Shown here piece by piece: positions 58,161 through 64,000 of a DNA stretch of 64,000 bases; positions within the stretch are counted from its first letter, which is position 1; every line of letters begins with the position of its first letter. The DNA is from Avena insularis (Eukaryota > Streptophyta > Magnoliopsida > Poales > Poaceae). Location of the stretch: contig CM042696.1 of assembly GCA_023614405.1 (NCBI GenBank), positions 334,295,211 through 334,359,210 on the forward strand, written 5' to 3'. A program made the translations under genes and the position numbers. Below the pieces are notes generated by a model. That model was not told where the DNA came from, ran no database searches, and saw nothing but the letters and a program-made list of their open reading frames with translations.

Positions 58161-61100
58161 CATGCAATGACATTGGTGGATCAATGTGTAGTCTTTGAAG
58201 ATAACACACATGCAATGACACTAGTGGATCCATATGTGGTATGTGAAAATAGCATACATGCAATGACTCCAGTTGTTGTTAGTAAAAAGAGCACACATGC
58301 AAAGACACTGGTGGATCCATGTGTGGTCTCTGAAGAGAACACACATTTCAATGACACATGTGGATCCATATGTGGTATGTGAAATGAACACACATGCAAT
58401 GACTCCAGTTGTTGTTAGTAAAAATAACACACATGCAATGATACTGGTGGATCCATGTGTGGTCTCTGAAGAGAACACACATGCAATGACTCTGGCTGTG
58501 GTTAATGAGAAGAACACACATTTCAATCACACTGGTGGATCCATATGTGGTATGTGAAAAGAACACACATTCAATGACTCAAGTTGTTGTTAGTAAAAAT
58601 AACACACATGCAATAACACTGGTGGATCCATGTGTGGTCTCTGAAGAGAACACACATTTCAATGACACTTGTGGATCCATATGTGGTATGTGAAAAGAAT
58701 AGTCATGAAATGACTCTAGTTGTTGTTAGTAAAAATAACACACATGCAATGACACTAGTGGATACATGTGTGGTCTCTAAAGAGAACACACATGCAATAA
58801 CTCTGGTCGATCCATATGTAGTATGTGAAAAGAACACACATGTAATGACTCCAGTTGTTGTTAGTAAAATAACACACATGCAATGACACTGGTGGATCCA
58901 TGTGTGGTCTCTTAAGAGAACACACATTCAATGACTCTAGCGACGGTTAATGAGAAGAACACACATTTCAATGACACTGGTGGATCCATATGTGGTATGT
59001 GAAAAGAATAGTCATGTAATGACTCCAGTTGGTCTCTGCCGAGAACACACATGTAATGACACTGGTGGATCCATATGTGGTATGTGAAAAGAACACACAT
59101 GCAATGACGCCAGTTGTTGTTAGTAAAAAGAACACACATGCAATGAGACTGGTGGATCCATGTGTGGTCTTTGAAGAGAACACGCATTTCAATGACACTG
59201 GTGGATCCATATGTGGTATGTGAAAAGAACACACATGCAATGACTCCAGTTGTTGTTAGTAAAAAGAACACACATGTAATGACACTAGTGGATCCATGTG
59301 TGGTCTCTGAAGAGAACACACATGCAATGACTCTAGTTGTGGTTAATGAGAAGAACACAGATTTCAATGACACAGGTGGATCCATATGTGGTATGTGAAA
59401 ATGACACACATGAAATGACTCCAGTTGTTGTTAATAAAAAGAACACACATGCAATGACACTGGTGGATCCATGTGTGGTCTCTGAAGAGAACACACATTT
59501 CAATGACTCTGGTGGATCCATATGTGGTATGTGAAAAGAACACACATGCAATGACTCTAGTTGTTGTTAGTAAAAAGAACACACATGCAATGACACTGGT
59601 GGATCCATGTGTGGTCTCTGAAGAGAACACACATGCAATGACTCTAGCTATGGTTAATGAGAAGAACACACATTTCAATGACACTGCTGGATCCATATGT
59701 GGTATGTGAAAATAATAATCATGAAATGACTCAAGTTGTTTTTAGTAAAAAGAACACACATCCAATGACACTGGTGGATCCATGTGTGGTCTCTGAAGAG
59801 AACACACATTTCAATGACACTTGTGGATCCATATGTGGTATGTGAAAAGAACACACATGCAATGACTCCAGTTGTTGTTAGTAAAAAGAGCACACATGCA
59901 AAGACACTGGTGGATCCATGTGTGGTCTCTGAAGAGAACACACATTTCAATGACACATGTGGATCCATATGTGGTATGTGAAATGAACACACATGCAATG
60001 ACTCCAGTTGTTGTTAGTAAAAATAACACACATGCAATGATACTGGTGGATCCATGTGTGGTCTCTGAAGAGAACACACATGCAATGACTCTGGCTGTGG
60101 TTAATGAGAAGAACACACATTTCAATCACACTGGTGGATCCATATGTGGTATGTGAAAAGAACACACATTCAATGACTCAAGTTGTTGTTAGTAAAAATA
60201 ACACACATGCAATAACACTGGTGGATCCATGTGTGGTCTCTGAAGAGAACACACATTTCAATGACACTTGTGGATCCATATGTGGTATGTGAAAAGAATA
60301 GTCATGAAATGACTCTAGTTGTTGTTAGTAAAAATAACACACATGCAATGACACTAGTGGATACATGTGTGGTCTCTAAAGAGAACACACATGCAATGAC
60401 TCTGGTCGATCCATATGTAGTATGTGAAAAGAACACACATGTAATGACTCCAGTTGTTGTTAGTAAAATAACACACATGCAATGACACTGGTGGATCCAT
60501 GTGTGGTCTCTTAAGAGAACACACATTCAATGACTCTAGCGACGGTTAATGAGAAGAACACACATTTCAATGACACTGGTGGATCCATATGTGGTATGTG
60601 AAAAGAATAGTCATGTAATGACTCCAGTTGGTCTCTGACGAGAACACACATGTAATGACACTGGTGGATCCATATGTGGTATGTGAAAAGAACACACATG
60701 CAATGACGCCAGTTGTTGTTAGTAAAAAGAACACACATGCAATGAGACTGGTGGATCCATGTGTGGTCTTTGAAGAGAACACGCATTTCAATGACACTGG
60801 TGGATCCATATGTGGTATGTGAAAAGAACACACATGCAATGACTCCAGTTGTTGTTAGTAAAAAGAACACACATGTAATGACACTAGTGGATCCATGTGT
60901 GGTCTCTGAAGAGAACACACATGCAATGACTCTAGTTGTGGTTAATGAGAAGAACACAGATTTCAATGACACAGGTGGATCCATATGTGGTATGTGAAAA
61001 TGACACACATGAAATGACTCCAGTTGTTGTTAATAAAAAGAACACACATGCAATGACACTGGTGGATCCATGTGTGGTCTCTGAAGAGAACACACATTTC

Positions 61101-64000
61101 AATGACTCTGGTGGATCCATATGTGGTATGTGAAAAGAACACACATGCAATGACTCTAGTTGTTGTTAGTAAAAAGAACACACATGCAATGACACTGGTG
61201 GATCCATGTGTGGTCTCTGAAGAGAACACACATGCAATGACTCTAGCTATGGTTAATGAGAAGAACACACATTTCAATGACACTGCTGGATCCATATGTG
61301 GTATGTGAAAATAATAATCATGAAATGACTCAAGTTGTTTTTAGTAAAAAGAACACACATCCAATGACACTAGTGGATCCATGTGTGGTCTCTGAAGAGA
61401 ACACACATGCAATGACACTAGTGGATCCATATGTGGTATGTGAAAAGAACACACAAATGACTCTAGTTGTTGTTAGTAAAAAGAACACACATGCAATGAC
61501 ATTGGTGGATCCATGTGTGGTCTCCGAAGAGAACACACATTTCAATGACACTAGTGGATCCATATGTGGTATGTGAAAAGAACACACATGCAATGACTCC
61601 AATTTTTTTTAGTAAAAAGAAACACAAGCAATGACGCTGGTGGATCCATGTGTTGTCTCTAAAGAGAACACACATGCAATGACTCTAGCTTTGGTTAATG
61701 AGAAGAACACACATTCCAATGGCACGGGTGGATCCATATGTGGTATGTGAAAAGAACACACATGCAATGACTCCAGTTGTTGTTAGTAAAAAGAGCACAC
61801 ATGCAATGACACTGGTGGATCCATGTGTGGTCTCTGAAGAGAACACACATTTCAATGACACTTGTGGATCCATATGTGGTATGTGAAAAGAACACACATG
61901 CAATGACTCCAGTTGTTGTTAGTAAAAGGAACACACATGAAATGACACTAGTGGATCCATGTGTGGTCTCTGAAGAGAACACACGTGCAATGACACTGGT
62001 GGATCCATATGTGGTATGCGGAAAGAACACATATGCAATGACTCCAGTTGTTTTAGTAAAAAGAGCACACATGCACTGACACTGGTGGATCCATGTGTGG
62101 TCTCTAAAGAGAACACACATTTCAATGACACTGGTGGATCCATATGTGGTATGTCAAAAGAACACACGTGCAATGACTCCAGTTGTTATTAGTAAAAAGA
62201 ACACACATGCAATGACACTGGTGGATCCATGTGTGGTCTCTGAAGAGAACACACATACAATGACTATAGCTATGATTAATGAGAAGAACACACATTTCAA
62301 TGACACTGGTGTTTCCATTGTGGTATGTGAAAAGAATAGCCATGAAATGACTCCAGTTGTTGTTAGTAAAAAGAAAACACATACAATGACACTGGTGGAT
62401 CCATGTGTGGTCTCTAAAGAGAACACACATGCAATGACTATAGCTGTGGTTAATGAGAAGAACACACATTTCAATGACGCAGGTGGATCCATATGCGGTA
62501 TGTGAAAAGAACACACATGCAATGACTCCAGTTGTTGTTAGTAAAAAGAACAGACATGCAATGACACTGGTGGATCCATGTGTGGTCTTCGAAGAGAACA
62601 CACATTTCAATGACATTGGTGGATCCATATGTGGTATGTGAAAAGAACACACATGCAATGACTCCGGTTGTTGTTAGTAAAAATAACACACATGCAATGA
62701 CACTGGTGGATCCATGTGTGGTCTGTGAAGAGAACACACATGCAATGACTCTAGCTATGGTTAATGAGAAGAACACACATGCAATGACACTGGTGAATCC
62801 ATAGGTGGATTATGAAAAGAACAAACATGCAATGACTCTAGTTGTTGTTAGTAAAAATAACACACATGCAATGACACTGGTGGATCCATGTGTGGTCTCT
62901 AAAGAGAACACACATTTCAATGACACTGGTGGATCCATATGTGGCATGTGAAAAGAATAGTCATGAAATGACTCGAGTTGTTGTTAGTAAAAAGAACACA
63001 CATGCAATAACACTGGTGGATCTAGGTGTGGTCTGTGAAGAGAACACACATGCAATGACTCTGGTTGATCCATATGTCGTATCTGAAAAGAACACACATG
63101 CAATGACTCTAATTGTTGTTAGTAAAAAGAACACACATGCAATGACACTGGTGGATCCATGTGTGGTCTCTAAAGATAACACACATGCAATGACTCTAGT
63201 TGTGGTTAATGAGAAGAACACACATTTCAATGACACTGGTGGATCCATATGTGGTATGTGAAAAGAATAGTCATGAAATGACTCCAGTTGTTGTTAGTAA
63301 AAAGAACACAATTGCAATGACACGGGTGGATCAATGTGTGGTCTCTGAAGAGAACACACATGCAATAAGTCTAGCTGTGGTTAATGCTAAGAACACACAT
63401 TTCAATGACACAGGTGGATCAATATGTGGTATGTGAAAAAACACACATGCAATGACTCCAGTTGTTGTTAGTAAAAAAGAGCACACATGCAATGACACTG
63501 GTGGATCCATGTGTGGTCTCTGAAGAGAACACACATTTCAATGACACTGGTGGATCCATATGTGGTATGTGAAAAGAACACACATTCAATGACTCTAGTT
63601 GTTATTAGTAAAAAGAACACACATGCAATGACACTGGTGGATCCATGTGTGGTCTTTGAAGAGAAAACACATACAATGACTCTAGCTGTGGTTAATGAGA
63701 AGAACACACATTTCAATGACACTGGTGGATCCATATGTGGTATGTGAAAAGAATAGTCATGAAATGACTCCAGTTGTTGTTAGTAAAAAGAACACACATG
63801 CAATGACACTGGCGGATCTACATGTGGTCTCTGAAGAGAACACACATGCAATGACTCTGGTGGATCCATATGTCATATCTGAAAAGAACACACATGCAAT
63901 GACTCTAGTTGTTGTTAGTAAAAAGAACACACATGCAATGACACTGGTGGATCCATGTGTGGTCTCTGAAGATAACGCACATGCAATGACTCTATCTGTG
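58161..64000. repeat. Minisatellite array 2 (136-bp trimeric unit), runs off the window
   Basis: Same family and orientation as array 1, with the shared core AACACACATGCAATGAC, but a distinct subfamily. A common trimer of 48+48+39/40 bp (about 136 bp; for example AGTTGTTGTT at 59112 and 59248) contains GGATCCATGTG, GGATCCATATG and AGTTGTTGTTAGTAAAAA variants. Its open frames are periodic artefacts. The array is not complete in the window. Confidence 0.93.
58258..61369. repeat. Near-perfect ~1.51 kb tandem duplication inside array 2
   Basis: 58258-59770 and 59857-61369 match at a constant 1599-base offset. By eye I find two substitutions inside (58795 vs 60394, 59038 vs 60637), while neighbouring units differ at many sites. 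Confidence 0.88.

Noticed and set aside
43844..64000. CRISPR-like pattern: a conserved 17-base core at regular spacing.
   Set aside because: The sequences between cores are themselves related repeats, not unique spacers, and the genome is a plant.
1..64000. Possible tRNA genes from the tRNA-like PBS matches.
   Set aside because: The matches are 12-18 base primer-binding sites next to LTR ends; no cloverleaf surrounds them.

Overview
This window looks like intergenic DNA from a large grass genome, most likely Triticeae or another Pooideae (inference). The evidence is BARE/Angela-type Copia LTRs, a Tekay-like chromovirus, a CACTA terminus with the usual grass start, tRNA-primed LTR elements nested several levels deep, spliceosomal introns and TATA boxes. 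Nothing is prokaryotic. Most long open frames here are by-products of repeats or GC-rich LTR DNA.

Layout. (1) 1-3884: degraded gene block with a DEDDy 3'-5' exonuclease C-terminal exon (+), an exonuclease pseudogene (-) and a small two-exon zf-XS-like zinc-finger gene (-, frameshifted). (2) 3885-43240: a four-level retrotransposon nest. The outermost unit is a minus-strand, non-coding element with ~4.0 kb LTRs and only 0.84 kb between them. One of its LTRs is split by a plus-strand, tRNA-Asp-primed, gag-only element (6078-36516). That element is split by a Copia element (10723-33073, TSD TCCCC), and the Copia element is split by a minus-strand Gypsy chromovirus (13149-25840, TSD ATCTT). (3) 43241-43843: truncated, inverted LTR of the tRNA-Asp-primed type. 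(4) 43844-53072: minisatellite array of 39-51 bp units with a ~1.38 kb higher-order period. (5) 53073-58160: second gene block with the zf-XS-like gene (+, nonsense codon), an exonuclease pseudogene (-), a CACTA end and an unrecognised acidic-tailed gene (-, frameshifted). (6) 58161-64000: a second, diverged array of the same minisatellite family, running off the edge and containing a ~1.5 kb near-perfect duplication.

How the parts relate. The gene blocks at 1-3.9 kb and 53.7-56.7 kb are inverted paralogous copies: zf-XS-like and exonuclease genes point towards each other in both, and exon structure, 3' flank and promoter-proximal sequence are all recognisable in both. Both families have relatives with known roles in plant RNA silencing (SGS3-type zf-XS proteins, WEX-type exonucleases), so the repeated pairing is the most biologically suggestive signal. 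Every copy in this window carries at least one lesion. No tRNA, rRNA or CRISPR locus was found.
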